Below are positions 16,483 to 24,079 of a stretch of DNA of 64,000 bases, piece by piece. Origin of the DNA: a virus. The DNA is taken from IMG/VR virus record IMGVR_UViG_3300042898_006838, positions 91,933 through 155,932 of that record; one strand, 5' to 3'. The position numbers and the translations under genes are program-made. The notes beneath the pieces were generated by a model that made no database searches, had not been told where the DNA came from, and saw only the letters and a list, made by a program, of their open reading frames with translations. Numbering within the stretch: the stretch's first letter is position 1; each line of letters opens with the position of its first letter.

Positions 16483-16781
16483 GACCGTTCCTCCCTCTTC
16501 TTCATCGCCAGGTGATATTTGTCCCAGCGACTGCGAGACGCGTCGGCGACGGCTTGCATGGAGTCGTACACGGCACGGCAGTCTGTGACGTGCCTGGCCA
16601 ACTCGTCCCTGGTCATGACCAGAGACGTCTCAACTCGTCCATCCTCTCCCCAAACCGTGATCTGGGCTCCGGGAACCAAGGCCATGCCATCGTCGTCGAC
16701 ACTCGACTCGTCGGTCATGGCCATGGCGTCGGCAGCCGGTGGCAGGAGAAGTACAGCTACCCTCATAACTTTTGAGCTCAT
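16479..16781 (-). CDS. Hypothetical protein with hydrophobic N-terminus
   Basis: A 100-residue protein from ATG 16781, overlapping the exonuclease stop (ATGA). The first 15 residues are hydrophobic (possible weak signal); the rest is a charged helix-rich region containing the same TRDEL/TRDQL-type tetrad as the downstream neighbour, hinting at a distant relation. No family recognised. Confidence 0.55.
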   Translation of the reverse strand: MSSKVMRVAVLLLPPAADAMAMTDESSVDDDGMALVPGAQITVWGEDGRVETSLVMTRDELARHVTDCRAVYDSMQAVADASRSRWDKYHLAMKKREERS

Positions 16782-17653
16782 CGCCTGACATCTCCATCGT
16801 CTTTGCCTGGTTTTATTGGGACCTCGACCTTAAGACCAGGAACAGTTTCCTGGCTCTCGTCACTGAAGTCACCCTTCATCGCGTTCTTCATCGCCAGCAT
16901 CGTCGACGGAGCCAGGTCCGTGAAGCGGCTGGTGATGAAGCTCAGGTAGCTCTTTGGCGTCTCCGACAGCAGCATGCCGATGTGCTTGCCGGCCCCCATC
17001 CGCAGTCGAGACGTTTCTCGACAGCGGAAGAGGAAGGCGCCGTACCGCTGGTACTCGGCCTCGACCAGCGGTCGAAGTCGAGCCTGCTCGTCCAGCGCCT
17101 CGTCGACGTCGGCCGGAATCATGCCCTTGTCGGCCATGGCCGTGATCAACTCACCAGTCATCTGGCAGTCGACGGCGGCGCTGTGAGCCTGGCCACGGCT
17201 GGGGTGGATGCCGAAGCGAGCGCAGACCTCCGTCAGCTTCCGCGGCTGTCCCCTCATCTTCCAGTTCACGAAGACCATGGCGTCGAGAGTCGGCCAGGGC
17301 CAGCCCGCGTCCAGGCCGTGACGCTCGCACTCCGCCGTCACCAGCACCTGGTCGTAGGCGAGGATGTTGTAGCCGGCCACGACCGTGCCCTCGCCTTCGA
17401 AGTAGGCCTTGACCCGAGGCCAGAGCTCCGGGAACTGAGGGCAGTCGGCGACGGTGGCGTCGACGATGCCGTGGACGTCGCTGGCTCCCTTGGGGATGGG
17501 GATCCCGGGGTTCACGCGCACACGCCGCCGCGTGTACTCGCTGACCCCGGGATCCCTGATCGCTGCCCCGAACTCGACGACACGGTCGCTGGCCGTGTCC
17601 ACGCCCGTGGACTCGATGTCGAAAACAACCAATCTGGTCTCTGAAAGCAGCAT
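16778..17653 (-). CDS. DnaQ-like 3'-5' exonuclease with DUF3820-like C-terminus
   Basis: A 291-residue protein from ATG 17653 with GAGGTGAC upstream. DEDDh motifs: FDIESTGVD, GYNILAYDQ and HSAAVDCQMT (His and Asp). These are the acidic residues of the polymerase III epsilon/RNase T family, which degrade DNA from 3' ends for proofreading or repair. The C-terminal part GKHIGMLLSETPKSYLSFI resembles the DUF3820 segment found behind exonuclease X-type domains. It probably works with the nearby SNF2 helicase and sliding clamp. Confidence 0.85.
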   Translation of the reverse strand: MLLSETRLVVFDIESTGVDTASDRVVEFGAAIRDPGVSEYTRRRVRVNPGIPIPKGASDVHGIVDATVADCPQFPELWPRVKAYFEGEGTVVAGYNILAYDQVLVTAECERHGLDAGWPWPTLDAMVFVNWKMRGQPRKLTEVCARFGIHPSRGQAHSAAVDCQMTGELITAMADKGMIPADVDEALDEQARLRPLVEAEYQRYGAFLFRCRETSRLRMGAGKHIGMLLSETPKSYLSFITSRFTDLAPSTMLAMKNAMKGDFSDESQETVPGLKVEVPIKPGKDDGDVRR

Positions 17654-17713
17654 GTCACCTCACAATCCGGTCCAGGCTGTCCTGGCGACCTGTTGTAGTC
17701 AAGTTTGATTGCA

Positions 17714-19591
17714 TCATCTTCTTCCGCTCTTAGAGAGTTGAAGAAGCTGGGCGATGACGTTGCCGTCGACGACGGCCTCATGCGCCTCCTGCTTCGTCAT
17801 CACCGCCTTCAGGATCACTTCATCGACCGTGCCCTTGGCCACGACCGTCACGTACGTCACCTTCCGCGTCTGGCCCATGCGGTAGATGCGTCTCTTCGCC
17901 TGGTAGAAGTCCTCGAAGCTGTAGCCATAGCTGTGGAAGATGGCGACGTTGCAGTGCTCGACCCACGTGTGCCCGAACTTGGCGCTGAGGGGGTGAGCGA
18001 TCATGACCTTGTTCCTGCCGGTCTTGAAGGCCATGGCGCTGGCCTCGTGATCGCTAGTGCCGCCGTGCATCGTGCTCACGCCGTACTTGGCCAGGGCGTC
18101 GCCGATGAGCTTGCCCTCTGTCTCCGGGAACCGGATCCAGATCACGACCGAGCGACCCTCGTCCTCGATCAACTGCCTGGCGATGCGTACGGTCTCGGCG
18201 ATCTTCGGACTCTCGCCCAGGAACCTGCTGTTGCCCGCGTCGTCGAAGACGAAGCCGCTGGTGATCTGGCTGAGCTTGTTCATCTGCACGATGAGCCAGC
18301 TCGTGCTCACGGTCTCGCCGTTGCCAAACTCCAGCATCATCTTCCGGTGCATGTCCCGGTAGTGAGTCTTCAGAACGCCATCGAGCTCGACCTCTGCCAA
18401 CTCGTAGCACTCGCCAGGCAAGTCCACGCACTCGTCGAGCTGGTAGCGGATGGAGCGCTCGAAGACGATGTCCCTGATCTTCATGTCCGTGTCGTCGGTC
18501 TTCGGCAGCCAGCGGAAGCCGTCGCTGGTCTGGTAGTAGTACTTGCTGCGGAAGGCGTAGAAGTTTCCGCCCAGGCACTGGTCCAGGAACGCCATTTGAC
18601 CCCAGAAGTCGAGGCTGGTGTTGGGCCGGGGTGTGGCGGTCATGCACACGCGCCGGCGCACACTGGCCCCGAAGCTGATGGTCATCTGCGTGATCTGACT
18701 CTTTGGGTTCTTGAGGCAGCTGCTCTCGTCGACGATGAACATGTCCCAATCCCAGCGCCCCAGGTCATCGGCCACGAGCTTGAAGGCCTCGGGGTTGATG
18801 AGGAAGACCTGGGCGTCGCTGGACAAGGCAGTCAGCAGCCGCTGTCTCTTGTCGTCGGCTCCCGGCGGCTGGAGCTCGGGGTGCCGGCGGTAGAGCTCGG
18901 CCTCGGCGGCCTCGTCCCCCAGCTCCTCGATCTTCTTCGACATGTGCGTGCGCATGTGCCGCCAGCCCACGTGGGTCTTGAAGACGCGCTTGCACACCGG
19001 ACAGGTCAGCACCGGCTCCCGCGGCGGCGGGTCGCTGATGTTCACCCACCGCAGGTCGCTGAAGGCGCTGACGTCCGCGCCCCAGCTCACGCCCAGGATC
19101 GTCTTCGGGGCCATGACCAGGAAGCGCTTGTAGCCCTTCAGGTCGACAAGGGCCTGCATGATGATGGCGGCCGTCGCCGTCTTGCCCGTGCCCGTGTCCA
19201 GGAACAGTCCACATGCCGGCAGCTTCAGCGCGTAGGCGGCGCTGACGACCTGGTGGTCCTTGGCCGTCGGCGGCAGCCTGACGCCGATGGCCGTCAGCCT
19301 AGTCCTGAGCTCGGACGCCGGCGTGGCCCTGATCTTGTTGGCCGCCACCCGCGCCAGCGCCAGCTTCTGCTGGTCAGCGAGCCAGGCGCTGGCCTCCGGC
19401 GGCATGGCCACGCCCATGGCCTTGAGGCCGTCGATGGCGTCATGGCTCAGGGGAATGACCCAGCGTCGGTAGCGACCGTGGTAGCGGGCTCCGGTGCTGA
19501 CGCTCTGCCACAAGCGCACCGCAAAGCCCTGGTTTTCCTCGCCCGGCGCGCCGGTGAGGTGAATGTTTCCACGCAGAATCTTGATGTCCAT
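17714..19591 (-). CDS. SNF2-family helicase with an inserted C2H2 zinc finger
   Basis: A 625-residue protein from ATG 19591. Walker A is DTGTGKTA (about 133), motif II DESSCLKN (about 288), motif III MTATP, and motif VI YQAKRRIYRMGQ, which together identify an SNF2-type DNA translocase. Between motifs Ia and II lies CPVCKRVFKTHVGWRHMRTH, a textbook C2H2 finger of the eukaryotic spacing, which is odd in this family. It likely remodels protein-DNA complexes or forks during replication. Confidence 0.88.
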   Translation of the reverse strand: MDIKILRGNIHLTGAPGEENQGFAVRLWQSVSTGARYHGRYRRWVIPLSHDAIDGLKAMGVAMPPEASAWLADQQKLALARVAANKIRATPASELRTRLTAIGVRLPPTAKDHQVVSAAYALKLPACGLFLDTGTGKTATAAIIMQALVDLKGYKRFLVMAPKTILGVSWGADVSAFSDLRWVNISDPPPREPVLTCPVCKRVFKTHVGWRHMRTHMSKKIEELGDEAAEAELYRRHPELQPPGADDKRQRLLTALSSDAQVFLINPEAFKLVADDLGRWDWDMFIVDESSCLKNPKSQITQMTISFGASVRRRVCMTATPRPNTSLDFWGQMAFLDQCLGGNFYAFRSKYYYQTSDGFRWLPKTDDTDMKIRDIVFERSIRYQLDECVDLPGECYELAEVELDGVLKTHYRDMHRKMMLEFGNGETVSTSWLIVQMNKLSQITSGFVFDDAGNSRFLGESPKIAETVRIARQLIEDEGRSVVIWIRFPETEGKLIGDALAKYGVSTMHGGTSDHEASAMAFKTGRNKVMIAHPLSAKFGHTWVEHCNVAIFHSYGYSFEDFYQAKRRIYRMGQTRKVTYVTVVAKGTVDEVILKAVMTKQEAHEAVVDGNVIAQLLQLSKSGRR

Positions 19592-19594
19592 GTC

Positions 19595-19792
19595 CTAGTC
19601 CTCCGGCTCGATTGTTTCCTCGACCACGTCCTCGTAGTGCCCGTCGCCGAAGACCTCGGGCGCGTAGCCGGCCTTGACGGCGTTGACGCACTCGTCGCAC
19701 ACCCGTGACACGGGTATGCCCTTGGCGTCATTCAGCCACCAACTGTTTTGCTTGTCGTGCTGGGCCTTGTGAGCCCGAAGCCAGTCACTCAT
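19595..19792 (-). CDS. Small conserved phage protein with CxxC
   Basis: A 65-residue protein. ATG 19792 is preferred to upstream ATGs because GGAG lies 6 nt before it. The core WLNDAKGIPVSRVCDECV followed by acidic residues resembles a small protein common in phage genomes. One CxxC could bind metal in a dimer. It ends 3 nt before the SNF2 gene start. Confidence 0.65.
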   Translation of the reverse strand: MSDWLRAHKAQHDKQNSWWLNDAKGIPVSRVCDECVNAVKAGYAPEVFGDGHYEDVVEETIEPED

Positions 19793-19930
19793 CTCTGACT
19801 CCATGAGTCTGGGTTTCTGATGCCAGGTGCAACACATCCGCTGCCGCCACATCGACGGCAGGTTCGGGCGTAGAAGCCGCGCCTGCGTCTCTCTGGACGC
19901 CAGCCGCGGCCGAAGCAGAGATTGCAGCGC

Positions 19931-20275
19931 TCATCCATCGCCGGCCTCGATCTTGTAGCCCTTGCTCATCCAGGACTTGGATTGAATGTGACCGAGCCAG
20001 TCGCTGACGCTGGGCACGCGGCCGCCGCAGTCCTCCTTCACATGCTGTTCGCCGATGTAGCGGACAGGAACCTTCTTTCCGTCGCTGTTCACGATCTCCA
20101 GGCCGAACTTGCGCTCGGCCTCGAAGATGCCGTGACTATGGTGTCTCAGCGCCCGGTGCCTGAAGTCGCACATCATCTCCTTGGTCTCGTCGAACCAGTC
20201 GTGGATGGCCTGATAGTCCTCGGGCCTGCCACCAAAGATTCGGGCACTGGATTGTGCGTGGTGACTGGTGTGCAT
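19931..20275 (-). CDS. DUF6915-like protein
   Basis: A 114-residue protein from ATG 20275. The pattern HH..S....GG..EDY..IH.WFDE, then FRHRALRHHSHGIF, RYIGEQHVKED and WMSKG matches my memory of DUF6915, a small domain of unknown function in phages and mobile elements. Many conserved His residues suggest a metal or nucleic-acid role, but none is proven. Coupled to the upstream gene by TGATG. Confidence 0.65.
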   Translation of the reverse strand: MHTSHHAQSSARIFGGRPEDYQAIHDWFDETKEMMCDFRHRALRHHSHGIFEAERKFGLEIVNSDGKKVPVRYIGEQHVKEDCGGRVPSVSDWLGHIQSKSWMSKGYKIEAGDG

Positions 20276-20736
20276 CACTCACCGACCTTCTCGTCAACGG
20301 AATCAGACATCTCATCGATGGTCGTGGACAGCTCCACGACCATCACGCTTGTGTCCTGGGTCATGACGTTGTCGTTGTGAGTCAGCGTCATCGTCCTGGC
20401 CTGAACGTCTATCTCGAAACGTCCGTCAGCTCCGTCGTTGTTGAAGCATCCGCCGTGTTCGTGGTCGAGGATGGAGTCGCAATAGTCGATGATTACTTCA
20501 GTAAGCTTCCTATTCTTCTTAACCGATGGTCCTTTCACCCATCCGATGCCTTCTTGAAACCTTTCTTCATGAACATAGACTTCAACCCGAACATCATTTT
20601 TGGAGTCGTAGTCGATGACACAGTGGTCAATCTGACCACTGTCTCCGCTGCCGCTGTACTCGACAGTCACGTTCATGGCGCCCATGGCCTTCAGCGCGTC
20701 CATGATCAGTCTCTTGTTGTCATCGTTTTTTCTCAT
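20275..20736 (-). CDS. DUF6878-like protein
   Basis: A 153-residue acidic protein from ATG 20736 with AGGAGA upstream. YSGSGDSGQID, a central GGCFNNDGADG and LTHND follow the pattern of DUF6878, a phage and plasmid protein of unknown function. A C-terminal STTIDEMSD tail resembles the TTI(D/E)E(I/M)(N/E)(E)AV endings of other small proteins in this window (27163, 27953, 28818). Confidence 0.6.
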   Translation of the reverse strand: MRKNDDNKRLIMDALKAMGAMNVTVEYSGSGDSGQIDHCVIDYDSKNDVRVEVYVHEERFQEGIGWVKGPSVKKNRKLTEVIIDYCDSILDHEHGGCFNNDGADGRFEIDVQARTMTLTHNDNVMTQDTSVMVVELSTTIDEMSDSVDEKVGE

Positions 20737-21256
20737 ACCCGTCTCCTGTCGTTTTTGATTTGAGAAGCGGCCACTCACGCCGCCAATCGTCGATGATGGA
20801 ACTGAACTCCCTGGTCGCCAGGACATGGGTCCTGACGTCACTCTCGAACATGTCCATGCCCAGGTACTCGACGGCCTGCGCGTCGAAGTCGCCGAGTACC
20901 CGGTCGCCGAGACGCTGTTTCCCGCGCCTGGCAAAGCGCAGGGTCGGGTCGAAGACGGCATCGCCGTTCACCGCCACCCAGCCGTGGAGGATGGGGATGT
21001 GGCGGAGAGCGAAGCCTTCGACGTAGGTGAAGGTCGTCGGCGTCAGCGCCCCGGCCATGAGCACGAACTGCTGAGCGTTGCCGAAACACTGTTGCCTCGG
21101 GAACCTGAGCCGGCACTTGTCCACGACCTTGAAGATGGACTCGTGCTCCAGCGTCGTCAGCGACCGGGGCGTGAACGACCTGCCCCTTCGCGCCAGCAGG
21201 TCGTAGAAGCTGTTGTAGTCATAGCCAGGTCTAGGATGACCGTGCATTTCCGCCAT
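20720..21256 (-). CDS. Putative cysteine-peptidase-fold protein
   Basis: About 178 residues if ATG 21256 is used; several ATGs lie close by and the start is uncertain. The motif set CFGNAQQ, then YVEGFA, then HGWVAVNGDAVFDPT gives a Cys-His-Asp order like papain-like/transglutaminase folds seen in small phage proteins. Whether it is an active enzyme is not known. It overlaps both neighbours slightly. Confidence 0.5.
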   Translation of the reverse strand: MAEMHGHPRPGYDYNSFYDLLARRGRSFTPRSLTTLEHESIFKVVDKCRLRFPRQQCFGNAQQFVLMAGALTPTTFTYVEGFALRHIPILHGWVAVNGDAVFDPTLRFARRGKQRLGDRVLGDFDAQAVEYLGMDMFESDVRTHVLATREFSSIIDDWRREWPLLKSKTTGDGYEKKR

Positions 21257-21632
21257 CTGCCTGAGAATGATAGGCAACTGCATCCCCAACCTCATGGATC
21301 GTGGTCTTGACGGTTCTGTCGATAAGCGACTGGGCGTCACGCCTCAGCAACTTGTCGACCTTGTTCTTGAACGCGGTCTTGGTCGTGTCACCGACGTTAC
21401 AGCGCAGACCCACGTGGTCCCTGACGTCGACGGCAGTGGTGTCATTGTCCAGGAGACCGAGCATGAACATGCGTGTGGCGAACTCTTGCCAGTTGCTGTC
21501 CTTGATCTCGCCGATGTCAACGGCCATGGTCAGGAAGATGAGCCTCTCGGTGACTGGGTTGATTCTGCCATCCGGCAGCCAGCACTTGGTCTTGTAGTCA
21601 GCGATTTTCGTCAGGTCGTACGTCAGTGGCAT
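21231..21632 (-). CDS. Hypothetical protein
   Basis: A 133-residue, helix-rich protein from ATG 21632 with GGAGA upstream. The C-terminal His/Ser/Gly-rich stretch lies in the overlap with the next gene. No domain recognised. It sits in an unbroken run of overlapping small genes. Confidence 0.65.
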   Translation of the reverse strand: MPLTYDLTKIADYKTKCWLPDGRINPVTERLIFLTMAVDIGEIKDSNWQEFATRMFMLGLLDNDTTAVDVRDHVGLRCNVGDTTKTAFKNKVDKLLRRDAQSLIDRTVKTTIHEVGDAVAYHSQADGGNARSS

Positions 21633-21900
21633 CTTTCATCTCCGTTAACGTGGTTGGGTAGGCAAGTTCGTGACAGCGGCTGTAGGCCTCAGTGAATTTG
21701 TCGGAGTCGCTGAGTCCGAGACCGCAGAGGTCGTGGAGCTTGGACACGATCAGGCGCACGGCCGGATGCTCTCGGCGGCTGAAGGTGTCCAGGTCCACGA
21801 GCATCGTCAGTCCCTGGGCCAGCGTCCTGGCCACGGCCGTGGGGTTGACTGCGTCCTGGATGTCGAGTGCCGTCCGGCAAAGCTCTTGCTCATTTTTCAT
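21598..21900 (-). CDS. Hypothetical protein
   Basis: A 100-residue helical protein from ATG 21900. It overlaps the next gene by 35 nt and the previous one by 11 nt. No SD is evident, so coupling to the upstream gene is likely. No family recognised. Confidence 0.6.
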   Translation of the reverse strand: MKNEQELCRTALDIQDAVNPTAVARTLAQGLTMLVDLDTFSRREHPAVRLIVSKLHDLCGLGLSDSDKFTEAYSRCHELAYPTTLTEMKDATDVRPDENR

Positions 21901-22234
21901 CGTCTAATCTCATCGTCAGATTGTTGAAGGTGAAGACACGGAAGCCGACGGCTATCGCCAGCCCCACGTGCGTGCCGACAAAGGCCACGTCATCTGGTCG
22001 ACGTTCGCGGACCACGGTCATGCGGACGTGGAGGCGGGAGACGATGATCGGGACCTGGGTCAGCGGCAGCCAGAGCACGCCGTCATCGCACTCCGTCGGC
22101 AGTCGTCCGCTGTTGTCGACGACTGCAAGTCGACCGCTGGCGTCGTCGACGAACAGTCGGTGCTCGCCGCGGGGCCCGGCGTACACCAGGCGCCAGCGAT
22201 AGAGGCTCTCCTGCATCTCGACTATGGTGTTCAC
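21890..22234 (-). CDS. Hypothetical beta-rich protein
   Basis: A 114-residue protein from GTG 22234, with AGGTGAG upstream and a GTGA overlap with the preceding stop. It alternates short hydrophobic strands with charged turns, suggesting a small beta fold. Not recognised. Confidence 0.6.
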   Translation of the reverse strand: MNTIVEMQESLYRWRLVYAGPRGEHRLFVDDASGRLAVVDNSGRLPTECDDGVLWLPLTQVPIIVSRLHVRMTVVRERRPDDVAFVGTHVGLAIAVGFRVFTFNNLTMRLDDEK

Positions 22235-22473
22235 GGCTCACCTGCGCTGGTTATCGAGGGGCTGGCGAAGGGGCAGGCCGGGCAGCCGGCGTAGACGGCG
22301 ACGGCCTTGCCTGCCGGGGCTCGGAGCTGTGGCGGTGGTTTGACGGCCACGCGCACCATGCACAGCCTGGCTCCGCAGTTCGGGCACTCGTCGTCGACTG
22401 CCGTCCACTTCGGCTTGCCGAGGACCTGGGGGCGAGGTTGTCCTGGGAACGGGGTTCTGAGTCTGTCGTTCAT
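22231..22473 (-). CDS. Zinc-ribbon protein
   Basis: An 80-residue protein from ATG 22473, chosen because GGAAGG lies upstream and everything before it is structured, non-protein-like sequence. CPNC and CPAC knuckles about 35 residues apart form a probable zinc ribbon. It is the first gene after hairpin array 2, whose RNA-like element begins about 40 nt upstream of its start. Confidence 0.65.
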   Translation of the reverse strand: MNDRLRTPFPGQPRPQVLGKPKWTAVDDECPNCGARLCMVRVAVKPPPQLRAPAGKAVAVYAGCPACPFASPSITSAGEP

Positions 22474-22513
22474 GTTCTCTTGTCCTTCCTGTGTTCTGAA
22501 TGCGAAGAATGAG

Positions 22514-22600
22514 TCTCCACAACTTGCCGGCAAGACAGGGACCAGGCGCCGGCGGCTGTGCCCTGACGGCCGCCGGCGCCTAGTCACTGGATGTCGGAGA
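22514..22600 (-). ncRNA. Candidate structured RNA element, copy 2
   Basis: TCTCCAC (22514-22520) pairs with GTCGGAGA (22593-22600) with one bulge. Enclosed are a 12-nt palindrome (22522-22533) and a perfect 13-bp GC-rich stem (22544-22556 with 22569-22581, 12-nt loop). The order closing strand, ACAAC, small hairpin, large GC hairpin, GTCGGAGAA is the same as in copy 1 at 9630-9723. Strand is inferred from the downstream gene. Confidence 0.5.
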
Positions 22601-22617
22601 AAAAAGTCCGTCGACCG

Positions 22618-23117
22618 CGGCGAGACGCCGAGGCTCTGCAGTATCTGGAGACCGTCTAGACGCTAACTGACCTGTAAGACGGGAGCCTGGTCGAGCTCCG
22701 GCTTACTCGGGCCTTGACGACGTTAGCCGGAGCTCGACCAGGCTCACGTCATCAATCACAGCCCACTTTGACTCTACGCGACGGCGAGACGCCGCCTGTG
22801 TTCACGGTTCCTACTTGCCGGGTGATTTCGATCCCTGAGCTCGGTACGAGCTCGGCAGGATCGCCACGGCGCTCAGACATCTGCCGTCGCGGGGGATGTC
22901 TGAGAAGTCGTTGACGCGATAGGCGCAACGCGCCGGCGAGACGCCGGCTGTTAGCTATTCGAACCTGACATCTGGTACCTGCTCACCGACGATAAACGAT
23001 CGGATGCGAACTAGGCTCTGCTAGTTAGCATCAGATCGCAGCGTGAGCGAAACAGCTCCGACCTCGGAGCTGAGAGCGAACGTCGACGACATAGTCGCGA
23101 CGTGCCGGCGAGGCGCC
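22618..23117. repeat. Hairpin array 2 (GGCGAGACGCC mini-hairpins)
   Basis: Gene-free stretch. Mini-hairpins GGCGAG(A/G)CGCC occur near 22619, 22783, 22935 and 23107, about 150-170 nt apart. Between them lie unrelated longer hairpins: 22683-22745 (21 bp), 22829-22863, 22872-22904 (10 bp), 22997-23038 (16 bp with two mismatches) and 23053-23072 (9 bp). No convincing ORF and no U tracts. The same mini-hairpin recurs in array 1 at 9.7-10.0 kb. Confidence 0.6.
22683..22745. repeat. 21-bp perfect inverted repeat
   Basis: 22683-22703 is the exact reverse complement of 22725-22745, with a 21-nt loop. It is the strongest hairpin in the window and has no U tract. It could be a structured RNA, a retron msd-like stem or a protein binding site. 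Confidence 0.8.
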
Positions 23118-23141
23118 AGCCGTTGCCTTCGCGATCGTACC

Positions 23142-23654
23142 CTAAGCCGCTGACCTGACTGACGTGGACCTGAGCTTCCTGACCATGTCCAGGATCGCCT
23201 TAAGCTCCTGACCGTAGTCGCTGATGTCTGAGTAGAAGCTGACTGCGTCTTTTACTTCTGAGACTTCTAGATCATCCCAGTTGCTGATGTGGTCGTTGAT
23301 CCTCTCAGCGTCCAGGTCTTCGAGATCTTCGAGCTTGCTCTCGATGTCCGAGAGCTTGTCGTCGACGCCATCCAGCTTCTCGACGCTCCTCTCGACGTCG
23401 GCGATCCTATCGTCGAAGTTGCTGATCTCGCTGAGGTCGATGTCTTCGAGGCCGGACGTCAGCTCCAATACTCCTGACAACTTCTTCTGCATGTCTCCGA
23501 TCTTTAGCTCAAGCCAGCTGTTGAAGACCAGCTCCAGGGCCTGGCGCTGGTCATCGCTCAGCTCCTTGAAGTTGATGGCCGGCGGCGGCTGTGATGCGCG
23601 TGACAGAGCCTCGGCCAGGGCGTGTAGAGCCCCGGCCATTTCCTTGATGTCCAT
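23142..23654 (-). CDS. Coiled-coil protein
   Basis: A 170-residue acidic protein from ATG 23654 with GGAGC upstream. Residues about 70-125 are heptad-like, with repeated LE/LD-D/S-I patterns (VERSVEKLDGVDDKLSDIE), so a long coiled coil is expected. No catalytic motif. It is the last gene before hairpin array 2. Confidence 0.65.
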   Translation of the reverse strand: MDIKEMAGALHALAEALSRASQPPPAINFKELSDDQRQALELVFNSWLELKIGDMQKKLSGVLELTSGLEDIDLSEISNFDDRIADVERSVEKLDGVDDKLSDIESKLEDLEDLDAERINDHISNWDDLEVSEVKDAVSFYSDISDYGQELKAILDMVRKLRSTSVRSAA

Positions 23655-23659
23655 ATGAT

Positions 23660-24079
23660 TCAGCTCCTCGCCAACAGTGTCAGGAACATGTCAGCGAAAT
23701 GTTTGTGACCAAGGTCTAGGGACAGCTGTTCCTGCAGCTTGTCCCTGGACACGGATCCGTCGTCGGCTATCGACGACGGAGTGAGTACGCATAGACGTGT
23801 TTTTTTGTAGCCGATGACACCCAGTCCACGGCCACCGGCTCGGTCCACCCGTCGCAGGAACGCGAGCTGCGGGGCGGAGAAGCGGTGGCCGAGGACGTTG
23901 CTGGAGCCCCGGACCGGCCAATGGTCCGTGTACTTCAGCTCAAGCCAGTAAGCGCGCCCCTCGACGACGAGGTGAGCGTCTGGCACGCCGGTTGCCGTCA
24001 TGGACGCCATGTACTCGCAGAAGCAGCGAGGTCTCAGGGCCCTGACAAACCGACGTCGGAAATCTTCTTCTCCACTCAT
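23660..24079 (-). CDS. VRR-NUC/HJC-like PD-(D/E)XK nuclease
   Basis: A 139-residue protein from ATG 24079, overlapping the upstream stop (ATGA). GVPDAHLVVEGRAYWLELKYT gives the G-x-PD...E-x-K core of VRR-NUC and related small nucleases, followed by a helix SAPQLAFLRRVDRAGG as in that family. These enzymes cut branched or damaged DNA. It sits beside the DUF445 and Orn-like genes. Confidence 0.75.
   Translation of the reverse strand: MSGEEDFRRRFVRALRPRCFCEYMASMTATGVPDAHLVVEGRAYWLELKYTDHWPVRGSSNVLGHRFSAPQLAFLRRVDRAGGRGLGVIGYKKTRLCVLTPSSIADDGSVSRDKLQEQLSLDLGHKHFADMFLTLLARS

Noticed and set aside
17705-19708. A 667-codon plus-strand ORF antisense to the SNF2 helicase
   Set aside because: High-GC mirror of a clear coding gene; no motifs, no SD, low-complexity translation.
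22950-22965. tRNA T-arm-like TTCGAA sequences (also near 9760)
   Set aside because: Flanking bases do not pair as a T stem and no acceptor or anticodon stem could be drawn.
22618-23117. CRISPR array
   Set aside because: The constant part is only 11-17 nt, spacing is about 150-170 nt and intervening parts are hairpins rather than spacers; no cas genes.
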